Shown in pieces: positions 14,215 through 21,378 of a stretch of 21,378 nucleotides of DNA. The stretch comes from JBIOWF01 sp044868295 (GTDB lineage: Bacteria; Actinomycetota; Actinomycetes; Streptosporangiales; Streptosporangiaceae): NCBI GenBank assembly GCA_044868295.1, contig JBIOWF010000254.1:1-21378 (forward strand), given 5' to 3'. The stretch's first letter is position 1. Each line of letters opens with the position of its first letter. The notes beneath the pieces are model-generated. The model was not told where the DNA came from. It was given only the letters and a program-made list of their open reading frames with translations, and did not search any database. The position numbers and the translations under genes are program-made.

Positions 14215-15291
14215 ATGACCGCGTCGCGCATCACCGTGCGCGGGGACAACCCCTACGAGGTGGTCGTCGGCACCGGAATTCTGGGCGAGCTGCCCGGCCT
14301 CCTGAGTTCCGGCGTCCGGACCGTCGCGGTGATCCACCCGGCCGGTCTGCCCGAGATCGCCCGCCCGGTGTGCGGGGTGCTCGAATCCGCCGGACACGAG
14401 GTGGTCTCCCTCCCGGTGCCGGACGGCGAGCAGGCCAAGAGCGTCCACGTCGCGGCCGAGCTGTGGTCGGCACTCGGCCGTTACGGTATGACCAGGTCTG
14501 ACGCCGTCGTCGGCATCGGCGGGGGAGCGACCACCGATCTCGCCGGGTTCGTCGCGGCGACCTGGCTGCGCGGCGTCCAGGTGGTCCAGGTGCCGACGAC
14601 GCTGCTGGCCATGGTCGACGCCGCGGTGGGCGGCAAGACCGGCATCAACACCCCCGAGGGCAAGAACCTCGTCGGTTCGTTCCACCCGCCCAAGGGCGTC
14701 CTGTGCGACCTGGCCACGCTGGTGACCGTGCCCCGCGCGGATTACGTCGCCGGGCTGGCGGAGATCATCAAGGGCGGCTTCATCGCCGACCCGGCGATCC
14801 TCACCCTGATCGAGGACGATCCGGCCGGGGCCTGCACGCCGGAGGGCGTGCACACTCGGGAGCTGATCGAGCGGAAGATCCAGGTCAAGGCCGACGTCGT
14901 CGGCGCGGACCTGCGTGAGAGCGGGCTCCGGGAGATCCTCAACTACGGACACACGCTGGCTCACGCCATCGAGCGGGTCGAGGACTACCGCATCAGGCAC
15001 GGCGAGGCGGTGGCCATCGGCCTGGTCTACGCCGCCGAGCTGTCCAGGCTCGACGGCCGCGTCGGCGCTGACGTCGTCGCGCGGACCCGGTCGATTCTCA
15101 CGTCGGTCGGCCTGCCCACGGCGTACCGCAGAGAGGCCTGGCCGCAGCTTCGCGATCACATGCGGATCGACAAGAAGAGCCGGGGCGCCAAGCTGAGGTT
15201 CGTGGTCCTCGACGGCATCGGCCGGCCCTCACGTCTGGAGGACCCGGCGGAGGAGCTGCTTGAGGCCGCCTACCACGAGGTCGGTCGATGA
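14215..15291 (+). CDS. aroB: 3-dehydroquinate synthase
   Basis: A 358-residue NAD- and Zn-dependent enzyme that converts DAHP to 3-dehydroquinate. Motifs: PDGEQAKS (69-76), the dinucleotide region GIGGGATTDLAGFVAATWLRG in part (100-119), PTTLLAMVDAAVGGKTGIN (127-145), AEIIKGG, ILNYGHTLAHAIE and RHGEAVAIG. The expected zinc ligands are E183, H246 and H262. The start ATG is preceded by GAGGTGG four bases upstream, a good ribosome site. It is a stand-alone AroB, not a secondary-metabolism sugar-phosphate cyclase variant as far as motifs show. The gene lies 34 bp after aroK and 29 bp before aroQ. Confidence 0.96.
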   Translation: MTASRITVRGDNPYEVVVGTGILGELPGLLSSGVRTVAVIHPAGLPEIARPVCGVLESAGHEVVSLPVPDGEQAKSVHVAAELWSALGRYGMTRSDAVVGIGGGATTDLAGFVAATWLRGVQVVQVPTTLLAMVDAAVGGKTGINTPEGKNLVGSFHPPKGVLCDLATLVTVPRADYVAGLAEIIKGGFIADPAILTLIEDDPAGACTPEGVHTRELIERKIQVKADVVGADLRESGLREILNYGHTLAHAIERVEDYRIRHGEAVAIGLVYAAELSRLDGRVGADVVARTRSILTSVGLPTAYRREAWPQLRDHMRIDKKSRGAKLRFVVLDGIGRPSRLEDPAEELLEAAYHEVGR

Positions 15292-15320
15292 TCGGGACAC
15301 CACTGAGAGGTGATCGATAG

Positions 15321-15755
15321 ATGAGGCCCGCACTGGTCCTGAACGGGCCCAATCTGGGGCGCCTCGGCAGCCGCGAGCCCGACGTCTACGGCGCGCAGAC
15401 GTTCGAGGATCTGGCCGGCCTGTGCCGCGACATCGGCCGTGAGCTGGGCCTGTCCGTGGATGTCCGGCAGACCGACGACGAGGCCGAGCTGATCGGATGG
15501 ATCCACGAGGCCGCCGACGCCAGGATCCCGGTCGTGCTCAACCCCGCCGCGTTCACGCACTACTCCTACGCGCTGCGCGACGCGATCTCGCAGCGTACGG
15601 CGCCGCTGGTGGAGGTGCACATCTCCAATCCGAACGCGCGGGAGGAGTTCCGCCACACCTCGGTCGTGGCGAGCGTCGCGACCGGCACGATCGCCGGGTT
15701 CGGCCTGCAGTCCTACGTGCTGGCGCTGCGGGCCATCGCGGACGCTGGGGAGTGA
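15321..15755 (+). CDS. aroQ: Type II 3-dehydroquinate dehydratase
   Basis: A 144-residue dodecameric-type enzyme that removes water from 3-dehydroquinate by anti elimination. Motifs: LNGPNLGRLGSREPDVYG with the catalytic Y23 and R18, VVLNPAAFTHYSYALRDA (N74, H80), and the VEVHISNPNAREEFRH block holding H100 and R111. Length is standard. ATG at 15321 has GAGAGG ten bases upstream. It closes the visible aro cluster. In many actinobacteria pepQ and efp follow aroQ (remembered synteny); here an SGNH hydrolase gene comes next. Confidence 0.95.
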   Translation: MRPALVLNGPNLGRLGSREPDVYGAQTFEDLAGLCRDIGRELGLSVDVRQTDDEAELIGWIHEAADARIPVVLNPAAFTHYSYALRDAISQRTAPLVEVHISNPNAREEFRHTSVVASVATGTIAGFGLQSYVLALRAIADAGE

Positions 15756-15796
15756 CCACCGGCCGGGTGGCGGCCAGACGGGCAAGGCGAGGATCG

Positions 15797-16555
15797 ATGA
15801 GCTACAGGTCATATGTCGCTGTCGGGGACAGCTTCACCGAGGGACTCAACGACCACGGGGCGGACGGACGATTCCGCGGCTGGGCCGATCGGGTCGCCGA
15901 GCGGCTCAGCCTGCTGGACCCCGAGTTCCGCTACGCCAACCTCGCCGTGCGGGGAAAGCTGATCGACCAGATCGTTCGAGATCAGGTCCCGGTGGCGGTC
16001 GAGATGAAGCCCGACCTGATCAGCCTCTGCGCGGGCGGCAACGACCTGCTGCGCCCCGGCAGCGACCCCGACGGGATGGCCAAGAAGCTGGCGGGAGCCG
16101 TACGGGACCTGCGCGGCACTGGCGCGGACGTGCTGTTGTTCACCGGGGTCGACCCGCGCGACACCCCGATCATGCGCCGGGCGCGCGGCAAGTTCGCCAC
16201 GTTCTACCTGCACATTCGCTCCATCTCCGACCTGTACGGCTGTCGCGTCGTCGACCTGTGGTCGATGCAGGGCCTGCGGGACTGGCGGGCGTGGAGCGAG
16301 GACCGGCTGCACATGAACGAGGAGGGGCACCGCATGGTGGCCGCCAAGGTCCTCGACGTGCTCGGCGTGCCGTGCGACGACGACTGGCGCAAGGTGTGGC
16401 CGCCACGCGAGCGCGTCGATCCCGGGATCAAGCGCCGCGAGGACGCCCGGTGGCTCCGCGAGCACCTGGGTCCCTGGATCGCCCGCCGCCTGCGGGGCAC
16501 GTCATCGGGCGACGACATCGACCCCAAGCGCCCTGATCTGTCGCCACTCGCGTAG
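15797..16555 (+). CDS. Cytoplasmic SGNH/GDSL hydrolase
   Basis: A 252-residue esterase/lipase-like enzyme. The SGNH blocks are complete: block I YVAVGDSFTEG with S12, block II glycine in LAVRGK (G53), block III AGGNDL with N82, and block V EDRLHMNEEGH with D169 and H172. No signal peptide is present, so it acts inside the cell; substrates of this actinobacterial group are unknown but are ester-linked acyl groups. GCGAGGA a few bases upstream supports the ATG at 15797. It follows aroQ by 41 bp in the same direction and may be co-transcribed, with no obvious metabolic link. The C-terminal part is Trp- and Arg-rich (WKP-like motifs RKVWPPRERVD). Convergent with the helicase gene. Confidence 0.9.
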   Translation: MSYRSYVAVGDSFTEGLNDHGADGRFRGWADRVAERLSLLDPEFRYANLAVRGKLIDQIVRDQVPVAVEMKPDLISLCAGGNDLLRPGSDPDGMAKKLAGAVRDLRGTGADVLLFTGVDPRDTPIMRRARGKFATFYLHIRSISDLYGCRVVDLWSMQGLRDWRAWSEDRLHMNEEGHRMVAAKVLDVLGVPCDDDWRKVWPPRERVDPGIKRREDARWLREHLGPWIARRLRGTSSGDDIDPKRPDLSPLA

Positions 16556-16587
16556 CGGGTGCCGGGGGTCGTGCCACCGCAAGAGCC

Positions 16588-16603
16588 ACCCGGCTTTCCG
16601 GGT
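16588..16603. terminator. Hairpin between convergent genes
   Basis: ACCCGG-CTTT-CCGGGT is a perfect 6-bp stem with a four-base loop, 33 bp after the SGNH hydrolase stop. A larger stem with CGCCCGG/CCGGGCG arms follows. There is no U-tract. Confidence 0.45.
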
Positions 16604-16660
16604 TGACGCCCGGTCGGCGGCCTTTCCGGGCGCGCTGCCGAGGATCCTGGCGACGGGCGC

Positions 16661-16684
16661 AGCCGGAAGCCTCGGGTTCCGGCT
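16661..16684. terminator. Terminator hairpin between convergent genes
   Basis: AGCCGGAA and TTCCGGCT form a perfect 8-bp stem with an eight-base loop, followed on the plus strand by CTTTC. It lies between the SGNH hydrolase and the convergent helicase gene and could serve both directions. Confidence 0.55.
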
Positions 16685-16753
16685 CTTTCGATCATTGCGA
16701 GCCGGAGGGCGTGCCGGGACCCTTCCCAAGCGGCCCCAGCGTGTGGGGCGACC

Positions 16754-18727
16754 TCAGGAGGACGTGAGGCGTTTGAGCGCGTCGCGGACCTTCGCGGGGT
16801 CGGTGGTGCGCCAGAACGGGGGGAGCGAGTTCAGGAGGAAGCCGCTGTAGCGGGCCGTGGCGAGGCGGGGGTCGAGGACGGCGACGACGCCCCTGTCGTC
16901 CATCGAGCGCAGCAGGCGCCCCGCGCCCTGCGCGAGGAGCAGCGCGGCGTGCGCGGCGGCGACCGCCATGAAGCCGTTGCCGCCCTTGGCCGCCACGTGC
17001 CGCTGGCGTGCCGACGCAAGCGGATCGTCGGGGCGCGGGAACGGGATCCGGTCGATGATCACGAGCGTGCAGGACGGGCCCGGCACGTCGACGCCCTGCC
17101 ACAGCGACAGCGTGCCGAACAGGCAGGTCGCCGGGTCCGCCGCGAACTGCTTCACCAGCAGGGAGGTCGAGTCGTCGCCCTGGCAGAGCAGGGGCACGTC
17201 GAGCCGCTCGCGCAGCGTCTCGGTGGCGGCCTTGGCGGCCCGCATCGAGGAGAACAGGCCGAGCGTCCGGCCGCCCGCCGCCTCGATCAACTCGGTGATC
17301 TCATCGAGGTACGCCTCCGGGAGACCGTCCCGGCCCGGCTGGGGGAGATGCTTCGCCACGTAGAGGATCCCGCTGCGCGGGTGATCGAACGGTGAGCCGA
17401 CGTCGAGCCCGCTCCAGTCGTCGTCGACCAGGCCCCACTGCCTGGCCATGCCGTCGAATGCGCCACCCAGCGCGAGTGTGGCGCTCGTGAGGACCACGGT
17501 GCGGTCCCCGAACAGCTTGTCGCGCAGCATGCCGCCCACGGACAGGGGAGCGACACGGAGCGTCGGCGGCACCCGGCCATGCCCGGCGTCCAGCCAGACG
17601 ACCTCGGCCCGGTCCGCCTCCGAGTCCGCGCCGAACGCGTCCAGCATGCGCTGGGCCGTGTCGTGGACCTCGTCCAAAGCGGTGAACGCCGCCTTGCGAA
17701 GACCCGCGTTCTCCGGGTCGTCCTTGTCCTTGTTCCGGGGGCCCAGTGCGGTGATGCAGGCGAACGCGCCATCCCTCACCAGCGCGAGAGTGAGCCCGAG
17801 CGACTGGGGCAGCTCGTCGACGCGGCCCGCCGGAGCCGCGGCGAGCAACGCCTGGAGGTCTTCGCCCGCCTCCTGCAACCGGTCGGCGAAGCCCTGCTCG
17901 ATCAGCCGCCCGACGCGCCGGACGGCGGCGGCGATCGTGCCCTCGGACAACTCGTCGGTGACCACCGAGGTCACCCGGTCGACCAGCTCGTGGGCCTCGT
18001 CCACGACGACGACGTCGTGCTCGGGGAGCAGCGGGAAGTCCTCCATGGCGTCGATCGCCAGCAGCGCGTGGTTGGTGACGACGACGTCGGCCTGGCCGGC
18101 CCGCTCCCTGGCGAGCTCGGCGAAGCATTCGGTGCCGCTCGGGCAGCGCTGCGCGCCGAGGCACTCCTTGGCGTGCACGGAGAACTGCCGCCAGGCCTGG
18201 TCGGTGACGCCGGGAACGAGCTCGTCCCGGTCGCCGGTCTCGGTCTCCTCGGCCCACTCCTGGATCCGCTGGACCATCCGGCCGGTGGCGCTGACCTCGC
18301 GCGGATCGAAGAGCTGGTCGGGCTCGTCATCGGGCATGCCGACGGTCGTCTTGTAGCGGCACAGGTAGTTGCGGCGGCCCTTAAGGATCGCGAACTCCGG
18401 CTTGTGCGGCAGCAGCCCGTCGAGCGCCTCCGCGAGCCGCGGCAGATCGCGGTCGACGAGCTGGCGCTGCAGCGCGATCGTCGCCGTGGAAACAACGACG
18501 GCGTTGCCGGTCTCCGCGGCGTGCCTGATCGCCGGGACGAGGTAGGCGAGCGACTTGCCCGTGCCGGTCCCGGCCTGGACGGCGAGATGCTCGTCACTCT
18601 CCACGGCCTGCTGCACGGCCTGCGCCATCTTCACCTGGCCCGGCCGCTCGGTGCCACCGAGCTCGGTCACCGCGGTCGTGAGCAGCTCTTCGACGGGAGG
18701 AAGCTCGGGTCGGGAGTCCTTGGGCAC
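16754..18727 (-). CDS. DinG/XPD-type ATP-dependent DNA helicase
   Basis: A 657-residue superfamily 2 helicase. Motifs in order: QAGTGTGKSLAYL (Walker A, K58), STATIALQRQL (Ia), four cysteines C123, C189, C195 and C201 spaced for an iron-sulphur cluster, DEAH at 243-246, LTSATLALGG (III), and the C-terminal LWQGVDVPG with QGAGRLLR (VI). Such enzymes unwind 5'-3' DNA structures in repair. GTG at 18727 is chosen because homologues begin shortly before the ELLTTAVTELGG helix and TACGGT lies six bases upstream; ATG at 18814 would add 29 residues of low-complexity sequence. Homologues in Streptomyces sit near lexA (remembered synteny); no lexA is seen here. The gene is divergent from the octapeptide-repeat protein. 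A DNA-damage role is likely but not shown; no LexA box was found. Confidence 0.9.
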   Translation of the reverse strand: MPKDSRPELPPVEELLTTAVTELGGTERPGQVKMAQAVQQAVESDEHLAVQAGTGTGKSLAYLVPAIRHAAETGNAVVVSTATIALQRQLVDRDLPRLAEALDGLLPHKPEFAILKGRRNYLCRYKTTVGMPDDEPDQLFDPREVSATGRMVQRIQEWAEETETGDRDELVPGVTDQAWRQFSVHAKECLGAQRCPSGTECFAELARERAGQADVVVTNHALLAIDAMEDFPLLPEHDVVVVDEAHELVDRVTSVVTDELSEGTIAAAVRRVGRLIEQGFADRLQEAGEDLQALLAAAPAGRVDELPQSLGLTLALVRDGAFACITALGPRNKDKDDPENAGLRKAAFTALDEVHDTAQRMLDAFGADSEADRAEVVWLDAGHGRVPPTLRVAPLSVGGMLRDKLFGDRTVVLTSATLALGGAFDGMARQWGLVDDDWSGLDVGSPFDHPRSGILYVAKHLPQPGRDGLPEAYLDEITELIEAAGGRTLGLFSSMRAAKAATETLRERLDVPLLCQGDDSTSLLVKQFAADPATCLFGTLSLWQGVDVPGPSCTLVIIDRIPFPRPDDPLASARQRHVAAKGGNGFMAVAAAHAALLLAQGAGRLLRSMDDRGVVAVLDPRLATARYSGFLLNSLPPFWRTTDPAKVRDALKRLTSS

Positions 18728-18733
18728 GGGGAA

Positions 18734-18739
18734 ACCGTA
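18734..18739 (-). promoter_or_regulatory. Predicted -10 box (TACGGT) of the helicase gene
   Basis: On the minus strand TACGGT is followed by six bases and the GTG at 18727, which fits the leaderless pattern of other genes in the window and argues for this start. Confidence 0.4.
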
Positions 18740-18951
18740 CCCGCTGCCACCGACATCCGCTGCGTGAGCGGCCGACTCATCCCGGCGTTCGGGCGGCTGA
18801 GGACGATCGCGCATGGCACACTGGCCCCACGGGGTGCGCCAGGTCAAGACGATCTACCTGGGGTTCCAAGTGGCCCAAGATAGGGACGAAACGGGCGTTC
18901 TGATTGGGTTTGTCGAGGTCGAGTGGACGGATAAGGGCAGGTAAAGGCACT

Positions 18952-20241
18952 ATGTCTGTCATGTCGGAAGTCGTCCCGCTGCCATCGTTCGGTGAGGTGT
19001 TCTTTGACGCTCGGGGCCAGGACCGCGTGCTCCGGGTCACCTGGCACGAGGGAACACTCGTCCTGAGCCTCTGGCGGGGCGAGATGTGCACCGCCAGCTT
19101 CCGGATGCCCATGGATGACGTGGGGCGCCTCATCGACACGCTGGACGTGGGCTTCGCCGAGGCCGGAGGGCAGTACGCGCAGGACGCCGGCACTGGCCCG
19201 TTCCCCCAGCCTGATGTGGGCGAATACCCGGGCACCGGCCAGTACGCGCGGCCCACGCCCATTCACGAGGTGCCCGAGTACGACCCGGGATACCCGGGCC
19301 AGGAAGCCACCCCGGCCTACGGCCAGCCTTCCTACGGGCCGCCCAGCGCTGTGCCGTACCAGCAGGAACCGGCGCCTGTGGCCGCCGCACTCGGGCCGAA
19401 CGATGTGCTGGTGGCCCGGGGCGGGCCGCCGGCGGACCGGCTGGTCGCCTCCTACCCCGAAAGCGTGCCCAGGGAGAACATGATCGTGGGGGACTCGCTT
19501 TCCTACGAGCCTCCGCAGGCGGCAGGCGCGTACGACCCTCAGGCGGCAGGCGGCCCCTACGAGCCTCTCCAGGCGGCGGGCCCGTACGACCCGCAGCCCG
19601 GGCGCTCCTACGACCCGCAGGCCCCCGGCCCTTACGGCCCTCAGGCCGCAGGCCCTCACGACCCGCAGGCCGGCCGTTCCTACGAGCCGCAAGGGCCCGG
19701 TCCCTACGAGCCGCAACCTTCTGGCCCCTACGAGCCACAGGGCCCCGGCCCTTACGGCCTTCAGGCCGCAGGCCCTCACGACCCGCAGGCCGGCCGCTCC
19801 TACGAGCCGCAAGCGCCCGGCCCCTACGAGCCGCAGGGCCCCGGCTCCTATGGGCCTCAGGCCGCAGGCCCTCACGACCCGCAGGCCGGCCGTTCCTACG
19901 AGCCGCGAGGGCTCGGTCCCTACGAGCCGCAGGCCCCCGGCCCTTACGGGCCTCAGGCCACGGGCTCCTACGATCCGCCCGGCGAGCCGGTTTACCAGTT
20001 CCCGTCTCCCGTTCCCGGGCGGCCCGCCTACCGGTTCGACCCCGTGCCGGAGCCTGGGTATCCGCCGCAGCAGCAGCCGGGCGCCGTCGACCCGAACGAT
20101 CCCCTCGGCCTCGGGCCCGCGCCGCAGCGGCAGCACGATCAGACGCTGACCCGGCCATACGTCCAGGAGCAGATGTACGCCACGGGAGAGCGGTTGCGCC
20201 CCGAACAGGGGGACGACCGGCGCGAGTGGGGACCGAACTGA
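18952..20241 (+). CDS. Conserved N-terminal domain with octapeptide-repeat tail
   Basis: A 429-residue protein without signal peptide or membrane segment. Residues about 5-65 form a small beta-rich domain (FGEVFFDARGQDRVLRVTWH, then LVLSLWRGEMCTASFRMPMD) that I know from actinobacterial hypothetical proteins; its function is not known to me. After it comes a Pro/Tyr/Gln/Gly-rich linker and, at 183-345, about 20 repeats with consensus GPYEPQxP, one tyrosine or histidine per unit. The final 80 residues are Pro/Gln-rich and charged. The tail should be disordered. ATG at 18952 follows AAAGG by four bases; ATG at 18961 is an alternative. It is transcribed away from the helicase gene. Low-complexity tails of this kind can mediate self-association or carry tyrosine modification, but neither is shown here. 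Confidence 0.82.
   Translation: MSVMSEVVPLPSFGEVFFDARGQDRVLRVTWHEGTLVLSLWRGEMCTASFRMPMDDVGRLIDTLDVGFAEAGGQYAQDAGTGPFPQPDVGEYPGTGQYARPTPIHEVPEYDPGYPGQEATPAYGQPSYGPPSAVPYQQEPAPVAAALGPNDVLVARGGPPADRLVASYPESVPRENMIVGDSLSYEPPQAAGAYDPQAAGGPYEPLQAAGPYDPQPGRSYDPQAPGPYGPQAAGPHDPQAGRSYEPQGPGPYEPQPSGPYEPQGPGPYGLQAAGPHDPQAGRSYEPQAPGPYEPQGPGSYGPQAAGPHDPQAGRSYEPRGLGPYEPQAPGPYGPQATGSYDPPGEPVYQFPSPVPGRPAYRFDPVPEPGYPPQQQPGAVDPNDPLGLGPAPQRQHDQTLTRPYVQEQMYATGERLRPEQGDDRREWGPN
19498..19986 (+). repeat. 24-bp coding tandem repeats (octapeptide array)
   Basis: About 20 in-frame units of 24 bp (the first few 27 bp) encode variants such as GPYGPQAA, GPHDPQAG, RSYEPQGP and GPYEPQAP. A higher-order unit GPYGPQAA-GPHDPQAG-RSYEPQ recurs three times; its GGCCCTCACG marker begins at 19651, 19771 and 19867. 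Spacings of 120 and 96 bp are whole multiples of 24, showing block duplication with loss or gain of single units. Confidence 0.9.
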
Positions 20242-20245
20242 TTCG

Positions 20246-20264
20246 CGCCCACTGATCGTGGGCG
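20246..20264 (+). terminator. Hairpin after the octapeptide-repeat gene
   Basis: CGCCCAC-TGATC-GTGGGCG is a perfect 7-bp stem starting four bases after the stop codon. No U-tract follows, so it is a candidate terminator or mRNA-stability stem. Confidence 0.45.
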
Positions 20265-20343
20265 GTCCGTGACGCGCCGGCCACCGGCCACCGACCTTCC
20301 GGTTGGAATTCCCCGGCTGTAGCCGTGGGAGGATCGACGGTTG

Positions 20344-21378
20344 ATGGACACACAGTCAGCGGTACAGCTCCTGCTGTTCCCGGCCGGCGCGCTCACCGTG
20401 GCCGCCGTCGCCAGGTGGCGGGCCTGGCCCGCGCCACTGCTGCTGGTGCTCGCCGGGCTGATCGCCTCCTACCTGCCCTGGGTCCCCGGCTACGAGCTGG
20501 ATCCGGAGATCGTTCTCCTGGTGTTCCTGCCGCCGCTGCTGTATTCGGCCGCCCTGGACAGCTCCTACCTCCGGCTCCGCGACGTACGGCGGGCGGTGGC
20601 CTCGCTGTCCGTCGGCCTGGTGCTGTTCAGCACGCTGGTCATCGGGTGGGCCACGCATCTGCTGCTGCCCCAACTGCCCCTGGCCGCCGCGTTCGCGCTG
20701 GGCGCGATCGTCGCCCCGCCCGACGCCGTGGCCGCCGTGGCCGTCGGCCGCAGGCTGGGGCTGCCGCGGCGCAGCCTCACTATCCTGATCGGCGAGAGCC
20801 TGTTCAACGACGCCACCGCGCTCACGGCCTACCGGGTGGCGGTCGGCGCCGTCGTCGGCTCGGGCGTCAGCCTGCTCCAGGCCACCTCGCAGTTCCTCTA
20901 CGCCGCCGGTGTCGGCCTGGCCATCGGGCTCGCGATCGCGTACGTCCTCGGGAAGGTGCTCAGGCGGCTGACCGACGCACTGGTCGTCAACGGCTTCTCC
21001 CTCATGATCCCGTACGTCGCCTATCTGGCGGCCGAGGTGGTGCACGCCTCCGGCGTGATCTCCGTGGTGATCGTGGGCATCTACCTGGGCCACCAGCTGA
21101 GCAAGACGTCGTACGGCACGCGCATCCTGTCGCACGCCGTGTGGAAGGTGGTCGACTTCATCCTGGAGTCGATCGTCTTCGCGCTGATCGGCCTGCAGTT
21201 GAGGCCGATCGTCGAAGGGCTGCGCGAGCTGGATCCGTGGCGGGTCGCGACCTACGCGCTGATCCTCTTCCTGGTGACCGTCGTCGCGCGGGCCGTGTGG
21301 GTGGTCCCGGCCACCTACCTGCCGAGAATGTTGTCGCGCAAGATCCGGGAGCGCGAGCCGGACGTCCCCTGGCAGAAC
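20344..21378 (+). CDS. CPA1/NhaP-type Na+/H+ antiporter, 3'-truncated by the window edge
   Basis: The first 345 residues of an integral membrane cation/proton antiporter; the frame is open at the window end. About nine or ten hydrophobic helices are visible. Family signatures include VFLPPLLYSAALD (60-72), ALGAIVAPPDAVAAVAVGRR (118-137) with the ion-site D127, and LIGESLFNDATAL (148-160) with the N155-D156 pair, followed by VISVVIVGIYLGHQLSKTS and the ESIVFALIGLQLR helix. It would exchange Na+ or K+ for protons across the cell membrane. GGGAGG at 20327-20332 is 11 bases from the ATG and eight from an in-frame TTG at 20341, so the protein may begin one codon earlier. It stands alone after the hairpin at 20246-20264. 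Confidence 0.92.
   Translation, partial: MDTQSAVQLLLFPAGALTVAAVARWRAWPAPLLLVLAGLIASYLPWVPGYELDPEIVLLVFLPPLLYSAALDSSYLRLRDVRRAVASLSVGLVLFSTLVIGWATHLLLPQLPLAAAFALGAIVAPPDAVAAVAVGRRLGLPRRSLTILIGESLFNDATALTAYRVAVGAVVGSGVSLLQATSQFLYAAGVGLAIGLAIAYVLGKVLRRLTDALVVNGFSLMIPYVAYLAAEVVHASGVISVVIVGIYLGHQLSKTSYGTRILSHAVWKVVDFILESIVFALIGLQLRPIVEGLRELDPWRVATYALILFLVTVVARAVWVVPATYLPRMLSRKIREREPDVPWQN

Noticed and set aside
18880..18905. SOS-box-like CGAA...GTTC in the helicase/repeat-protein intergenic region
   Set aside because: The half sites are imperfect and one base too far apart for the actinobacterial LexA consensus, so LexA control is not supported.
19498..19986. Regularly spaced repeats that could suggest a CRISPR array
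   Set aside because: The 24-bp units are contiguous, in frame and vary by codon; there are no unique spacers and no cas genes.

Overview
This window is high-GC DNA with GC-rich third codon positions throughout and many GTG starts. Several genes seem to be leaderless, with a TANNNT -10 hexamer six bases before the start codon. Together with the aro cluster, a DinG-like helicase and several actinobacterial protein families, this points to a filamentous actinomycete, possibly Streptosporangiales. The genus cannot be fixed from sequence alone. No rRNA, intact tRNA, CRISPR array, insertion sequence or phage gene was seen.

Layout. (1) 1-2312, plus strand: the 3' part of a class III CoA-transferase gene, coupled by an ATGA overlap to a fused AccD/AccA-type carboxyltransferase. 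(2) 2370-5102, minus strand: a DUF418-type membrane protein, a nitrilase-family amidase and two coupled unknown genes. (3) 5125-6857, plus strand: a class I/II aminotransferase and a small AraC-type regulator. (4) 6920-7536: a ribbon-helix-helix/Doc toxin-antitoxin pair with a palindromic operator. (5) 7650-8130, minus strand: a small membrane protein and a start-less coding remnant. (6) 8481-10555, plus strand: carbamate kinase followed by a ring-opening amidohydrolase of the cyanuric acid hydrolase/barbiturase family. (7) 10620-12266: an SseB-domain protein, a coiled-coil protein and a short A24 prepilin peptidase. (8) 12472-15755: aroC-aroK-aroB-aroQ, four shikimate-pathway steps. (9) 15797-16555: an SGNH hydrolase, convergent with (10) a DinG/XPD-type helicase at 16754-18727 on the minus strand. 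(11) 18952-20241: a protein with a conserved N-terminal domain and about 20 octapeptide repeats. (12) 20344-end: the N-terminal part of a CPA1-type Na+/H+ antiporter.

How the genes work together. aroB, aroQ, aroK and aroC supply DAHP-to-dehydroquinate, dehydroquinate dehydration, shikimate phosphorylation and chorismate synthesis; aroE and aroA are not in the window. The aminotransferase and the nitrilase-family enzyme, encoded close together on opposite strands, could form a transaminase/omega-amidase pair. The carbamate kinase/ring-opening amidohydrolase pair is the most intriguing metabolic unit. It suggests salvage of nitrogen, and perhaps energy, from a cyclic ureide-like compound, but the usual downstream hydrolases are not present here.

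The main non-genic signals are overlapping divergent leaderless promoters at 5109-5118, two places where an upstream stop codon is also the -10 box of the next gene (3263-3268 and 11598-11603), and a 63-bp direct repeat covering the 3' ends of two convergent genes (2252-2393). Palindromic operator candidates precede the toxin-antitoxin pair, arcC and aroC.
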